Below are positions 15,091 through 22,258 of a stretch of 32,191 nt of DNA, piece by piece. Origin of the DNA: Clostridiales bacterium (GTDB lineage Bacteria; Bacillota; Clostridia; Lachnospirales; Lachnospiraceae); NCBI GenBank assembly GCA_021204025.1, contig JAJQAC010000083.1, positions 1-32,191 on the forward strand. The letters run 5' to 3'. Position 1 is the stretch's first letter; each line of letters opens with the position of its first letter. A model generated the notes under the pieces. The model worked only from the letters and a program-made list of their open reading frames with translations. It had not been told where the DNA came from and did no database searches. Position numbers and translations under genes: made by a program.

Positions 15091-16461
15091 ATGGCAAAGG
15101 GTAAAATCACCGCTTTTTTCTGTAAGGAATGTGGATATGAATCTGCTAAATGGATGGGACAGTGTCCGGCATGCAGACAATGGAATACGATGGTGGAGGA
15201 ACCGGTTGTCAGAAAGGAGCCGTCGGCAAGAAAAACCGGCGGCTTTGGACTGTCAGTCGCGTCCAGACCGATGAAACTGTCAGAGGTCTCTCTCGATGAT
15301 GAGAAGCGTACGGGTACTGGTTTTACGGAACTGGATCGCGTACTGGGAGGCGGTCTGGTAGCCGGTTCTCTGATCCTTGTGGGAGGTGATCCCGGCATTG
15401 GCAAATCGACAATCCTTCTGCAGGTATGCCGGAATCTGGCAGAACAGAATCATAAGGTTCTCTATATTTCCGGCGAGGAATCCTTAAAGCAGATTAAGAT
15501 CCGGGCAAACCGGATCGGGATGGCGGGAGGCGACCTGTCATTTTTGTGTGAAACCAGCCTCGACCGGATTGAAGAGGTGATCCGGCAGGAAAAGCCGGAG
15601 ATTGCGATTATTGATTCGATTCAGACGATGTATCGTGAAGATGTGGCATCCGCGCCGGGCAGTGTCGGACAGGTGCGGGAATCTACCAATGTCCTGCTGC
15701 AGATCGCAAAAGGATGCGGCATTACCGTTTTTATCGTTGGACATGTGACGAAAGAGGGAGTTGTGGCCGGTCCGAAGGTGCTGGAGCATATGGTAGACAC
15801 CGTCCTTTATTTTGAAGGAGACCGTAACGATAATTACCGTATTCTGAGAAGCGTGAAAAACCGCTTTGGTTCGACCAATGAGATCGGCGTCTTTGAGATG
15901 AGAGAACAGGGACTGGTACAGGTGGAGAATCCATCCGAATATCTGCTCAGTGGTCGGCCGGAGGAGGCATCCGGAGCAGTGGTAGCCTGTTCGCTGGAAG
16001 GCACGCGGCCGATTCTGCTGGAGGTACAGGCACTGGTGACCCAGTCAAATTTTGGGATGCCGAGGCGGACAGCAGCCGGTACGGATTATAACCGTGTCAA
16101 TCTGCTGATGGCTGTGATGGAAAAACGCTGCCATCTGGCAATGTCCCGTTATGACGCATATGTAAATATCGCGGGTGGAATCAAGATGAACGAGCCGGCG
16201 CTGGATCTCGCGATCATCATGGCGTTGGTATCGAGCCTGAAAGATAAACCGGTAAATCCCAAATGCATGATATTCGGTGAGGTCGGTTTATCCGGTGAGG
16301 TGCGCGCAGTATCGATGGCAGAGCAGAGAGTGAATGAAGCAGTCAAAATGGGCTTTGAATATTGCATCCTGCCCAAAGTATGCCTGAGTAAGTGTAAAAA
16401 CGCGGATGGGATTGTGCTTTATGGAGTGAGTAATGTAAAAGAAGCAATTGGCGTGCTGTAA
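15091..16461 (+). CDS. radA: DNA repair protein RadA
   Basis: The 456-residue protein shows the canonical RadA/Sms order. An N-terminal zinc finger (CKEC 11-14, CPAC 25-28) is followed by a RecA-like ATPase with Walker A GGDPGIGKST (98-107). The RadA-specific KNRFG motif lies at 256-260, and a C-terminal Lon-protease-like domain covers about 285-456. RadA promotes branch migration during recombinational repair. The length equals that of typical bacterial RadA. The ribosome site is AAGGA before the ATG. It is convergent with the flavin oxidoreductase gene, and a palindromic repeat fills the gap between them. Confidence 0.96.
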   Translation: MAKGKITAFFCKECGYESAKWMGQCPACRQWNTMVEEPVVRKEPSARKTGGFGLSVASRPMKLSEVSLDDEKRTGTGFTELDRVLGGGLVAGSLILVGGDPGIGKSTILLQVCRNLAEQNHKVLYISGEESLKQIKIRANRIGMAGGDLSFLCETSLDRIEEVIRQEKPEIAIIDSIQTMYREDVASAPGSVGQVRESTNVLLQIAKGCGITVFIVGHVTKEGVVAGPKVLEHMVDTVLYFEGDRNDNYRILRSVKNRFGSTNEIGVFEMREQGLVQVENPSEYLLSGRPEEASGAVVACSLEGTRPILLEVQALVTQSNFGMPRRTAAGTDYNRVNLLMAVMEKRCHLAMSRYDAYVNIAGGIKMNEPALDLAIIMALVSSLKDKPVNPKCMIFGEVGLSGEVRAVSMAEQRVNEAVKMGFEYCILPKVCLSKCKNADGIVLYGVSNVKEAIGVL

Positions 16462-16497
16462 GAACAACCTCAGAAAATTAATATCCTGCGTATGCCA

Positions 16498-16640
16498 GGA
16501 ACAAAGAATTTCGCTTTGCGAAATTCCTGCCTGCGGCGGTTGCTAAACGTGTGCCATTGGCACACGTTTAGCAACCGCCGAAACGGAGCGTAGACGCGAC
16601 AGCGACATCTTCCTTTCCGCCGCAGCGCGATCCATCGGAG
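16498..16640 (+). repeat. Dispersed palindromic repeat, copy B
   Basis: The ends match copy A (353-447, opposite strand): a 27-nt block at 16498-16524 and a 32-nt block at 16602-16633. The left end holds a perfect hairpin GAATTTCGC-TTT-GCGAAATTC (16506-16526). Relative to copy A, about 60 bp including the long palindrome at 16534-16580 are inserted in the middle. It lies between the convergent genes radA and the flavin oxidoreductase and could serve as a bidirectional terminator. Confidence 0.6.
16534..16580. repeat. 47-bp palindrome with 23-bp perfect arms
   Basis: The arms 16534-16556 and 16558-16580 are exact reverse complements around a single T at 16557. This is the longest perfect inverted repeat I found in the window. 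It sits inside repeat copy B, 73 bp after the radA stop. Confidence 0.9.
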
Positions 16641-16666
16641 ACAGACAGATGAAAACCATTTCAAAA

Positions 16667-17740
16667 TCACAGAATCGACGCAATCACATCTTTCACCGTC
16701 GTGATCCGGGTCAGATACTGAGCGTTATCGCCGCAGAAGACTAATCCATTGTCAACGTCTCCCTGAACCGCGCGGATCAGAGCCTGTGTAATACAATAAG
16801 GCGCAGTCGATGGATTACACCGTTCAAGACAACGGAAGCAGCGGGAGATCGAGTCTTTCCCCTGGCTGATGCGGTCGAGAAAACGGTTGTGGATGGCACG
16901 TCCCGGCATACCTACCGGACTTTTGATGATCTCGATATCGTCCTTTGAGGCGTGGATGTAGGCTTCCTTAAATTCGCGGCTGGCGTCGCATTCCTCAGTG
17001 GTAACAAAGGGAGTAGCGACCTGAACGCCGTCTGCGCCAAGGGAAAAGGCATGGTCAGCCTGCGCGCGGTTCATAATACCACCGGCGACAATAACCGGGA
17101 TTTTGGTGAGGTACTTATTTGCGTACCGGCGGACGCACTCAATGATTTTTTTAATTTCAAGGTCATAGTTTTTTTCATAATCGTCATCATTCAGATGGGA
17201 GAGCTGTTCCTGGGAAAAGCCGAGATGTCCGCCTGCGTGAGCCCCCTCAATGACGACAAAATCAGCGGTACGTTTATAATTACGATCCCAGCGCTTGAGA
17301 ATAATATTGGCAGCCTTTTCAGAGGAAACGATCGGAGCGATCTTGGTGTCATAGCCCTCCACATAGGCAGGCATATCAACCGGAAGACCGGCACCGGAGA
17401 TAATCACATCCGCTCCGGCTTCGGCGGCGGTGCGGATATATTCCGGATAATCCTTTGTTGCAACCATGATGTTATAACCGATCAGACCATGAGAATCAGG
17501 TCCGGCGATCTCACGGGCTTTTTTCAGCTCATCTGTCATAGCGCGGAGATTGGCTGCTTTGGAATCCGTCATAAAATCCGGTTCACGAAAACCAATCTGG
17601 GCAGTAGAGATAATCCCGATACCGCCTTCCTTTGCGACTGCGCCCGCGAGCTTTGACAGGCTGACGCCAACTCCCATACCACCCTGGATGAGTGGTAGCT
17701 TTGCGCATTTATTTCCAATTTGAAGTACGCGTTCAATCAT
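16667..17740 (-). CDS. FMN-dependent nitronate monooxygenase / enoyl-ACP reductase II-like oxidoreductase
   Basis: The 357-residue TIM-barrel flavoprotein belongs to the 2-nitropropane dioxygenase/FabK family. IQGGMGVGVS lies at 18-27, and the flavin-site motif GAHAGGHLG (167-174) contains His172, the usual catalytic His. The phosphate-binding segment VIVAGGI follows (216-222), then GADGVQVATPFVTTEE. It uses reduced flavin to oxidise nitronates, or reduces enoyl-ACP if it acts like FabK; sequence alone does not decide. The C-terminus carries a Cys cluster (C301, C304, C308, C316) absent from short FabK proteins. An upstream in-frame ATG at 17779 is rejected because ATG 17740 has GGAGG 7 bp upstream. 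The operator-like repeats in its promoter resemble fatty-acid repressor sites, which slightly favours a lipid role. Confidence 0.85.
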   Translation of the reverse strand: MIERVLQIGNKCAKLPLIQGGMGVGVSLSKLAGAVAKEGGIGIISTAQIGFREPDFMTDSKAANLRAMTDELKKAREIAGPDSHGLIGYNIMVATKDYPEYIRTAAEAGADVIISGAGLPVDMPAYVEGYDTKIAPIVSSEKAANIILKRWDRNYKRTADFVVIEGAHAGGHLGFSQEQLSHLNDDDYEKNYDLEIKKIIECVRRYANKYLTKIPVIVAGGIMNRAQADHAFSLGADGVQVATPFVTTEECDASREFKEAYIHASKDDIEIIKSPVGMPGRAIHNRFLDRISQGKDSISRCFRCLERCNPSTAPYCITQALIRAVQGDVDNGLVFCGDNAQYLTRITTVKDVIASIL

Positions 17741-17781
17741 TACGAAGCCTCCATTCAATTCAATCAATAGACAGGACAAAT

Positions 17782-17850
17782 GTTTTGAATTTCAAACTAT
17801 TTATATCACAGATAGGGTGCAGTGTCAATACAAATAGTTTTGAAAACCAG
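17782..17850. promoter_or_regulatory. Pair of inverted operator-like sites flanking the oxidoreductase promoter
   Basis: TTTGAATTTCAAA (17784-17796) is a perfect palindrome at the expected transcription start. The minus-strand reading AAATAGTTTGAAAT there recurs on the plus strand as AAATAGTTTTGAAA (17832-17845), just upstream of the -35 box. Two related sites bracketing a strong promoter indicate repression. The AGTTTGA/TCAAACT character recalls MarR-type FabT sites. No MarR gene is in the window. Confidence 0.5.
17800..17828 (-). promoter_or_regulatory. Promoter of the flavin oxidoreductase gene
   Basis: On the minus strand, a perfect TTGACA (17828-17823), a 17-bp spacer and TATAAA (17805-17800). 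The start codon is at 17740. Confidence 0.8.
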
Positions 17851-17917
17851 ATAAAACGGAAATAAATACGAGATCAGGGATAAGAAAACTACGACAGGAA
17901 AAGGGGAAGAGACTACG

Positions 17918-19294
17918 ATGAATGATGATAACAAGATCCTGTTATTTGAACAGATGCCGATCCCGAGAGCAGTGGCGAAGCTGGCAATTCCGACGATCTT
18001 AAGTTCGCTGGTGATGGTACTTTACAATCTGGCGGATACTTATTTTGTCGGCATGCTGAACGACCCGGTCCAGAACGCGGCGGTAACGCTGGCGGCTCCG
18101 GTTCTTCTCGCGTTCAATGCGGTAAATAACCTTTTTGGCGTGGGATCGTCAAGTATGATGAGCCGGGCGCTGGGAAGAAAGGATTATGAAGCGGTAAAAC
18201 GAAGCTCCGCGTTTGGATTTTACTGTGCTGTTTTCAGCGGCCTGTTTTTTGCGTTTGCCTGTACGGTGTGGAAAGAAAATCTCCTTGCCCTGCTGGGAGC
18301 GAGTGAGACCACCAGGGAAGCGACGGACAGTTATATGTTCTGGACAGTGACCTGCGGCGCGACGCCGGCCATCCTGAATGTCGTTATGGCTTATATGGTC
18401 CGCGCGGAAGGCGCTTCCCTCCATGCCAGTATCGGGACGATGAGCGGTTGTCTTTTAAACATTCTTCTGGATCCGTTTTTTATTCTGCCGTTTGGTCTCC
18501 ATATGGGAGCGGCGGGCGCGGGTATGGCAACCTTTATTTCCAATTGTGTTGCCTGTTTGTATTTTTTTGCTCTGCTTTACAAAAAGCGGAAAAATACCTG
18601 TGTGTGTGTCAATCCGAAAAAATTTGGTTTTCAAAAGGCAATTGTGCTGGGGGTCTGCGGTGTTGGAGTGCCGGCGTCCATACAGAACCTGCTGAATGTT
18701 ACCGGTATGACGTTGCTGAATAATTTTGCGGCGGCGTTTGGCGCGGACGCGGTGGCGTCCATCGGGATCTCTCATAAAATCTATACGGTCGTATTTCAGA
18801 TCGCGCTTGGTTTTTCTCAGGGGATCATGCCGCTTGTCAGCTATAATTATGCGAGCGGAAACCGCAGAAGAATGAAAGATGTCATACTTTTCGCGATCCG
18901 GCTGATGATGCCGATTATGGTTGGCGTAACCGTATTGTATTATATCTTTGCGGGAACATTGATCCGGCTCTTTATGGATAATGAAGTGATTGTCGCTTAT
19001 GGGACAAGATTCCTGCGGGGAGAATGCCTGGGTATCCCATTGATTGTTATGGATTTTCTGGCTGTCGGTGTTTTTCAGGCGCTTGGTATGGGCCGGAGGG
19101 CATTGATGTTTGCCGTCATGAGAAAGATCGTGCTGGAGATTCCCGCACTGATTATCTTAAATCACCTGTTTCCTCTGTACGGCCTTGTATATGCGCAGCC
19201 CTGCGCGGAACTGGTTCTTGCCACGGCGGCGGTTATCATGTTGATCCGGATCTTTCAGGAAGAACCTGCAAAACAGACAGATCATCGTTCCTGA
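17918..19294 (+). CDS. MATE-family multidrug / metabolite exporter
   Basis: The 458-residue protein has about 12 hydrophobic segments and two homologous MatE halves (about 20-180 and 240-400). Features include PTILSSLVMVLYNLADTYFVG near the start and ASIQNLLNVTGMTLLNNFAAAFGADAVASIGI at the start of the second half. MATE proteins export drugs or metabolites in exchange for Na+ or H+. A Na+ gradient could be supplied by the decarboxylase pump encoded at 3198, but that link is only inference. AGGGGAAG precedes ATG 17918. The gene runs convergently toward the rrf2 gene with only 9 bp between stops. The substrate is unknown. Confidence 0.92.
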   Translation: MNDDNKILLFEQMPIPRAVAKLAIPTILSSLVMVLYNLADTYFVGMLNDPVQNAAVTLAAPVLLAFNAVNNLFGVGSSSMMSRALGRKDYEAVKRSSAFGFYCAVFSGLFFAFACTVWKENLLALLGASETTREATDSYMFWTVTCGATPAILNVVMAYMVRAEGASLHASIGTMSGCLLNILLDPFFILPFGLHMGAAGAGMATFISNCVACLYFFALLYKKRKNTCVCVNPKKFGFQKAIVLGVCGVGVPASIQNLLNVTGMTLLNNFAAAFGADAVASIGISHKIYTVVFQIALGFSQGIMPLVSYNYASGNRRRMKDVILFAIRLMMPIMVGVTVLYYIFAGTLIRLFMDNEVIVAYGTRFLRGECLGIPLIVMDFLAVGVFQALGMGRRALMFAVMRKIVLEIPALIILNHLFPLYGLVYAQPCAELVLATAAVIMLIRIFQEEPAKQTDHRS

Positions 19295-19303
19295 AAGCTC
19301 CGG

Positions 19304-19735
19304 TCAGGTGATATCGTGATCTTTGGATGCGGAAGGGATCATCAGATCCGCAATGGTGATATGCTTAAAATAGTCACGGATCATATCATCAAGTTTTTGC
19401 CACATGGGCAATGTGCGGCATTCTGCGGCCCGTTCGCACGATGGCGCATCGGCTGTGAGACAGGAAACCGGGGAAAGGGAATCTTCCGTCAGGATCAGGA
19501 CGCTCCAGACGGTGTATTGTTCGGGGGCGTGGTTCAGCCGGTAGCCGCCGCCTTTGCCGCGGAGACCGGTGAGAAGTTTTCCTTTGACCAGCAGCTTTAA
19601 GATGCTTTCGAGATATTTTTCGGATATTTCCTGGCGCTCTGCGATTTCTTTTAACGGGATATAGCCGGTGGTCTGGTGCTCGGCCAGGTCAATCATAACA
19701 CGCAGCGCGTACCGTCCTCTTGTAGATACGATCAT
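19304..19735 (-). CDS. Rrf2-family transcriptional regulator with Fe-S-type cysteines
   Basis: The 143-residue protein has an N-terminal winged helix (STRGRYALRVMIDLAEH, KEIAERQEISEKYLESIL) and the Rrf2 wing (GLRGKGGGYRL, 57-67). Three cysteines at 92, 100 and 106 resemble the C92/C98/C104 cluster ligands of IscR. Rrf2 members such as IscR, CymR and NsrR sense Fe-S status, cysteine or NO. The start is firm: GGAGG lies 7 bp before ATG 19735. Its promoter contains two AACCTATT boxes, and the same box occurs at the cysK promoter at 22146. This points to an autoregulated sulfur/Fe-S regulator. It is divergent from the thiM operon. Confidence 0.88.
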   Translation of the reverse strand: MIVSTRGRYALRVMIDLAEHQTTGYIPLKEIAERQEISEKYLESILKLLVKGKLLTGLRGKGGGYRLNHAPEQYTVWSVLILTEDSLSPVSCLTADAPSCERAAECRTLPMWQKLDDMIRDYFKHITIADLMIPSASKDHDIT

Positions 19736-19751
19736 ATGAGTTCCTCCTTAT

Positions 19752-19793
19752 AACCTATTAACCTATTATATAACGAGGAATAAAGAATGACAA
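19752..19793 (-). promoter_or_regulatory. rrf2 promoter with tandem AACCTATT boxes
   Basis: On the minus strand, TTGTCA (19793-19788), a 17-bp spacer and perfect TATAAT (19770-19765). On the plus strand, two AACCTATT copies (19752-19759 and 19760-19767) overlap the -10 and start site, a position suited to autorepression. Confidence 0.65.
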
Positions 19794-19861
19794 GGAATAT
19801 TTCCCGGAATGAGGCTGTCAAAACCTCTTGCACAGAAATTGGCTTTGAGTTACTATGAAAG

Positions 19862-19953
19862 CAGATGATACCGGCCCTTTGTGGGGAAGCACGGGAGAAT
19901 CGTATGAAATAAAGCAGTTCTTTCATCACGATCTGTACCGCCAACCAAAGGGC
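19862..19953 (+). other. Structured leader upstream of thiM
   Basis: GCCCTTTG (19874-19881) can pair with CAAAGGGC (19946-19953), which directly abuts the thiM ribosome-binding region. CAGAT (19862-19866) and ATCTG (19931-19935) could add pairs, and ATGAAA/TTTCAT (19904-19909/19921-19926) form an inner hairpin. The layout suits translational control. I see no TPP-riboswitch (THI box) core. No T tract follows, which argues against the terminator-embedded thiS-motif type. Confidence 0.35.
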
Positions 19954-19970
19954 GGGGAATGGAGATTAGA

Positions 19971-20819
19971 ATGGAAATGATAGATTTTGTGGGTTCACTT
20001 GCCAGAGTGAGGGAAAAAGAGCCCCTGGTACAGTGCATTACAAATTTTGTAACAGTAAATGATTGCGCGAATATGATACTGGCGGCCGGCGCTTCTCCGT
20101 CGATGGCCAGAGATATCCGTGAAGTGGCGGAGGCAGTCAGCGGTGCGGATGCCCTGGTCTGTAATCTGGGAGCCATAGATCTGGTTGATTCGATGGTGGC
20201 AGCGGGAAAGCGGGCAAATGAGCTGCGTTTACCTGTCATTCTGGATCCGGTCGGCGTGGGAGGCACCCGTCTGCGCCGCGATGCAGGCAGCCGTCTGCTT
20301 AAAGAGGTATCATTTGCGGTTATCCGCGGTAACGCGTCCGAGATCCGGTATCTGGCAGAGCATAAAGAAACATCGAGGAGCGGCGTGGATGTCAATATTC
20401 TTGATGTGGTATCTCAGCAAAATCTGCCGGAGGCCGCCGCAAGGGTAAAAAGACTTGCCGCACATACCGGCAGCGTGATTGCGCTCTCCGGGGAACTGGA
20501 TGTGATTTCGGACGGAAATACTACAGTCGTGCTGGAGAATGGCTGCCCGATGATGTCCCGGATTACCGGGAGCGGTTGTATGCTGACCTCGTTAATCGGG
20601 GCTTTTTGCGGAGCAAATCCGGATGATATTTTATCGGCTGCCTGTACGGCAGTGGCCGTCATGGGCGTTGGCGGAGAAATGGCGGAGAAACTGCGTCTGC
20701 GAAAAGGAAGCGGCAATGCAACCTTCCGCTCGGATCTGATTGACTCCGTGTTTAATATGACGCCGGAAAAATTATTGGAGGAAATTCATTATGAGATATT
20801 CCAGGGAGGAGATTCGTAA
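19971..20819 (+). CDS. thiM: Hydroxyethylthiazole kinase
   Basis: The 282-residue product matches ThiM throughout: PLVQCITNFVTVNDCANMILAAGASPSMA (split across 19-46), VILDPVGVGGT, VIRGNASEI, and the ATP/anion-hole segment RITGSGCMLTS with catalytic-loop Cys203. It phosphorylates 4-methyl-5-(2-hydroxyethyl)thiazole for thiamine salvage. Two other in-frame ATGs (19959, 19977) flank the start; 19971 is chosen for TGGAG at a 6-bp spacing and family length. It overlaps thiE by 29 nt and heads a thiM-thiE-HAD operon. No thiD or thiL is present in the window. Confidence 0.93.
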   Translation: MEMIDFVGSLARVREKEPLVQCITNFVTVNDCANMILAAGASPSMARDIREVAEAVSGADALVCNLGAIDLVDSMVAAGKRANELRLPVILDPVGVGGTRLRRDAGSRLLKEVSFAVIRGNASEIRYLAEHKETSRSGVDVNILDVVSQQNLPEAAARVKRLAAHTGSVIALSGELDVISDGNTTVVLENGCPMMSRITGSGCMLTSLIGAFCGANPDDILSAACTAVAVMGVGGEMAEKLRLRKGSGNATFRSDLIDSVFNMTPEKLLEEIHYEIFQGGDS

Positions 20820-21450
20820 GGCAATGCTTCTGTACGCTGTGTCGGATCGGACGTGGCTCAGGGAAGGTGAGAGCCTGACCGACGTTTGCAGACAGGTACT
20901 CCAAAATGGAGCTACTTTTTTACAGGTGCGTGAAAAGGATCTGGGTATGGATGAGTTTGAGTCAGAGGCTGTCGGATTGAAACGTCTGTGTTCGGAGTAC
21001 CATGTGCCGTTTGTAGTCAATGACAGTGTGGAGATCGCGATGGATATCGATGCAGATGGTGTTCATGTCGGTCAATCCGATATTCAGGGAAGGGATATCC
21101 GGTCGATGATCGGGCCGGATAAAATCCTGGGAATGACGGCAAGGACCGTAGAAGAGGCAGTATGCGCACAAAAAGCCGGGGCAGATTATATCGGAGTCGG
21201 AGCGGTATTTCCTACCAGCACCAAGAAGGATACCAGGCATCTGAGCATGGAGGAGCTTCGCGAAATCTGTGTGGCGGTCAGTATCCCGGTGGTAGCGATT
21301 GGCGGTATCAACGAGAACAATATATCCGGGCTTGGAGGAAGCGGAGTGGCGGGAGTCGCTGTGGTATCGGCGATCTTTGCGGCCGATGATCCGGGAGCGG
21401 CAACCGCTCATTTGCTGAAACTCGCGAAGGAGGCTGCCGGACATGAATAA
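20791..21450 (+). CDS. thiE: Thiamine-phosphate synthase
   Basis: The 219-residue TIM barrel carries the ThiE signatures: FLQVREKDL for diphosphate binding, VPFVVNDSVEIAMDIDADGVHVGQ, and GADYIGVGAVFPTSTKKD. The phosphate-loop segments IPVVAIGGI and GVAGVAVVSAIF follow. It joins HMP-PP with thiazole phosphate (the ThiM product) to give thiamine monophosphate. GGAGG lies 9 bp before ATG 20791, inside the 3' end of thiM, so translation is likely coupled. The stop overlaps the HAD gene by 8 nt. Confidence 0.94.
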   Translation: MRYSREEIRKAMLLYAVSDRTWLREGESLTDVCRQVLQNGATFLQVREKDLGMDEFESEAVGLKRLCSEYHVPFVVNDSVEIAMDIDADGVHVGQSDIQGRDIRSMIGPDKILGMTARTVEEAVCAQKAGADYIGVGAVFPTSTKKDTRHLSMEELREICVAVSIPVVAIGGINENNISGLGGSGVAGVAVVSAIFAADDPGAATAHLLKLAKEAAGHE

Positions 21451-22087
21451 AAAGTATGCGATCTTTGATATGGATGGTACGCTGATCGATTCCATGCCAT
21501 ATTGGGAAAGGCTTGCATCGGATTATCTGGTAAGTAAGGGTGCAGGAGCGATCACACCGGAATTATTTGAACGGATTATTCCGATGACGATGAAGGAGTC
21601 TGCAGCTCTCTTTATCCGGGAGCTTGGTCTGTCAGGGACGCCGGAGAGCGTGGCCCGCGAGATGTATGAGATGATTGAAAACCGTTATAGAAATGATATT
21701 CCATTAAAGCCGGGAGTCAGAGAATATCTGATCAAGCTCCGGAGGGATGGAGTGCGCATGGGCGTCGCGTCTGCAACGGCAGAACCCTTATTGAGACTCT
21801 GTCTGGGACGTCTGGGCGTACTGGATTGCTTTGAGTTTCTCCTCTCCTGTGAAATGGTGGGCGCGGGAAAGAAGCAGCCGGACATCTATCTGGAAGCGGC
21901 TCGCAGACTGGGCTCGCTGCCGGAAGAGACGGCAGTGTTTGAAGATGCTTTCTTTGCGGCACAGACAGCGGCAAACGCCGGGTTTTATGTTGTTGGAATT
22001 TATGATAAGAGCTCGGATGAGAGCTGGGAATCGATGAAGAAGGTTGCGAATGAGACGATACAGGATTTTCGCTTTGCCCATCAGTAA
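21443..22087 (+). CDS. HAD-superfamily phosphatase in the thiamine operon
   Basis: The 214-residue hydrolase has the HAD motifs FDMDGT (nucleophile Asp9, acid Asp11), VASATAE (motif II), the Lys in GKKQPDIY and VFEDAFFAAQTA (motif IV). A helical cap lies between motifs I and II, as in beta-phosphoglucomutase-like enzymes. Its overlap with thiE suggests a dephosphorylation in thiamine metabolism, for example of thiamine monophosphate or HMP-phosphate, but the substrate cannot be read from sequence. No terminator is evident after it. Confidence 0.85.
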   Translation: MNKKYAIFDMDGTLIDSMPYWERLASDYLVSKGAGAITPELFERIIPMTMKESAALFIRELGLSGTPESVAREMYEMIENRYRNDIPLKPGVREYLIKLRRDGVRMGVASATAEPLLRLCLGRLGVLDCFEFLLSCEMVGAGKKQPDIYLEAARRLGSLPEETAVFEDAFFAAQTAANAGFYVVGIYDKSSDESWESMKKVANETIQDFRFAHQ

Positions 22088-22100
22088 AGCCATGGGATAT

Positions 22101-22178
22101 AACCTGTGAACCTATTCGGAGGATTTGTTTGGAAAGCCCGGTAAACCTATTGACAAAGTAGGAATATGGTGCTATATT
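22101..22178 (+). promoter_or_regulatory. cysK promoter with Rrf2-type operator
   Basis: TTGACA (22150-22155), a 17-bp spacer and TATATT (22173-22178) form a strong promoter. The interrupted palindrome CCTATTGACAAAGTAGG (22146-22162) covers the -35 box. A related pair, AACCTGTGAACCTATT, lies at 22101-22116. The shared AACCTATT box with the rrf2 promoter suggests repression by that Rrf2 protein. Confidence 0.7.
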
Positions 22179-22258
22179 TCAGACAATTTAATATGAGAAA
22201 CATGGTAATTGCCGCAGGTTGGATCTGTGCGGCTGTCTGTTGAGCAGGAGGCGTTATT

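Noticed and set aside
17741-17779. Upstream ATG (17779, minus) for the flavin oxidoreductase
   Set aside because: The extra residues do not fit the family, and the internal ATG at 17740 has GGAGG at 7 bp.
19800-19970. TPP riboswitch upstream of thiM
   Set aside because: The conserved CUGAGA and ACCUGAUCUGGAUAAUGCCAGC-type cores of the THI element are not present; only local stems are seen.
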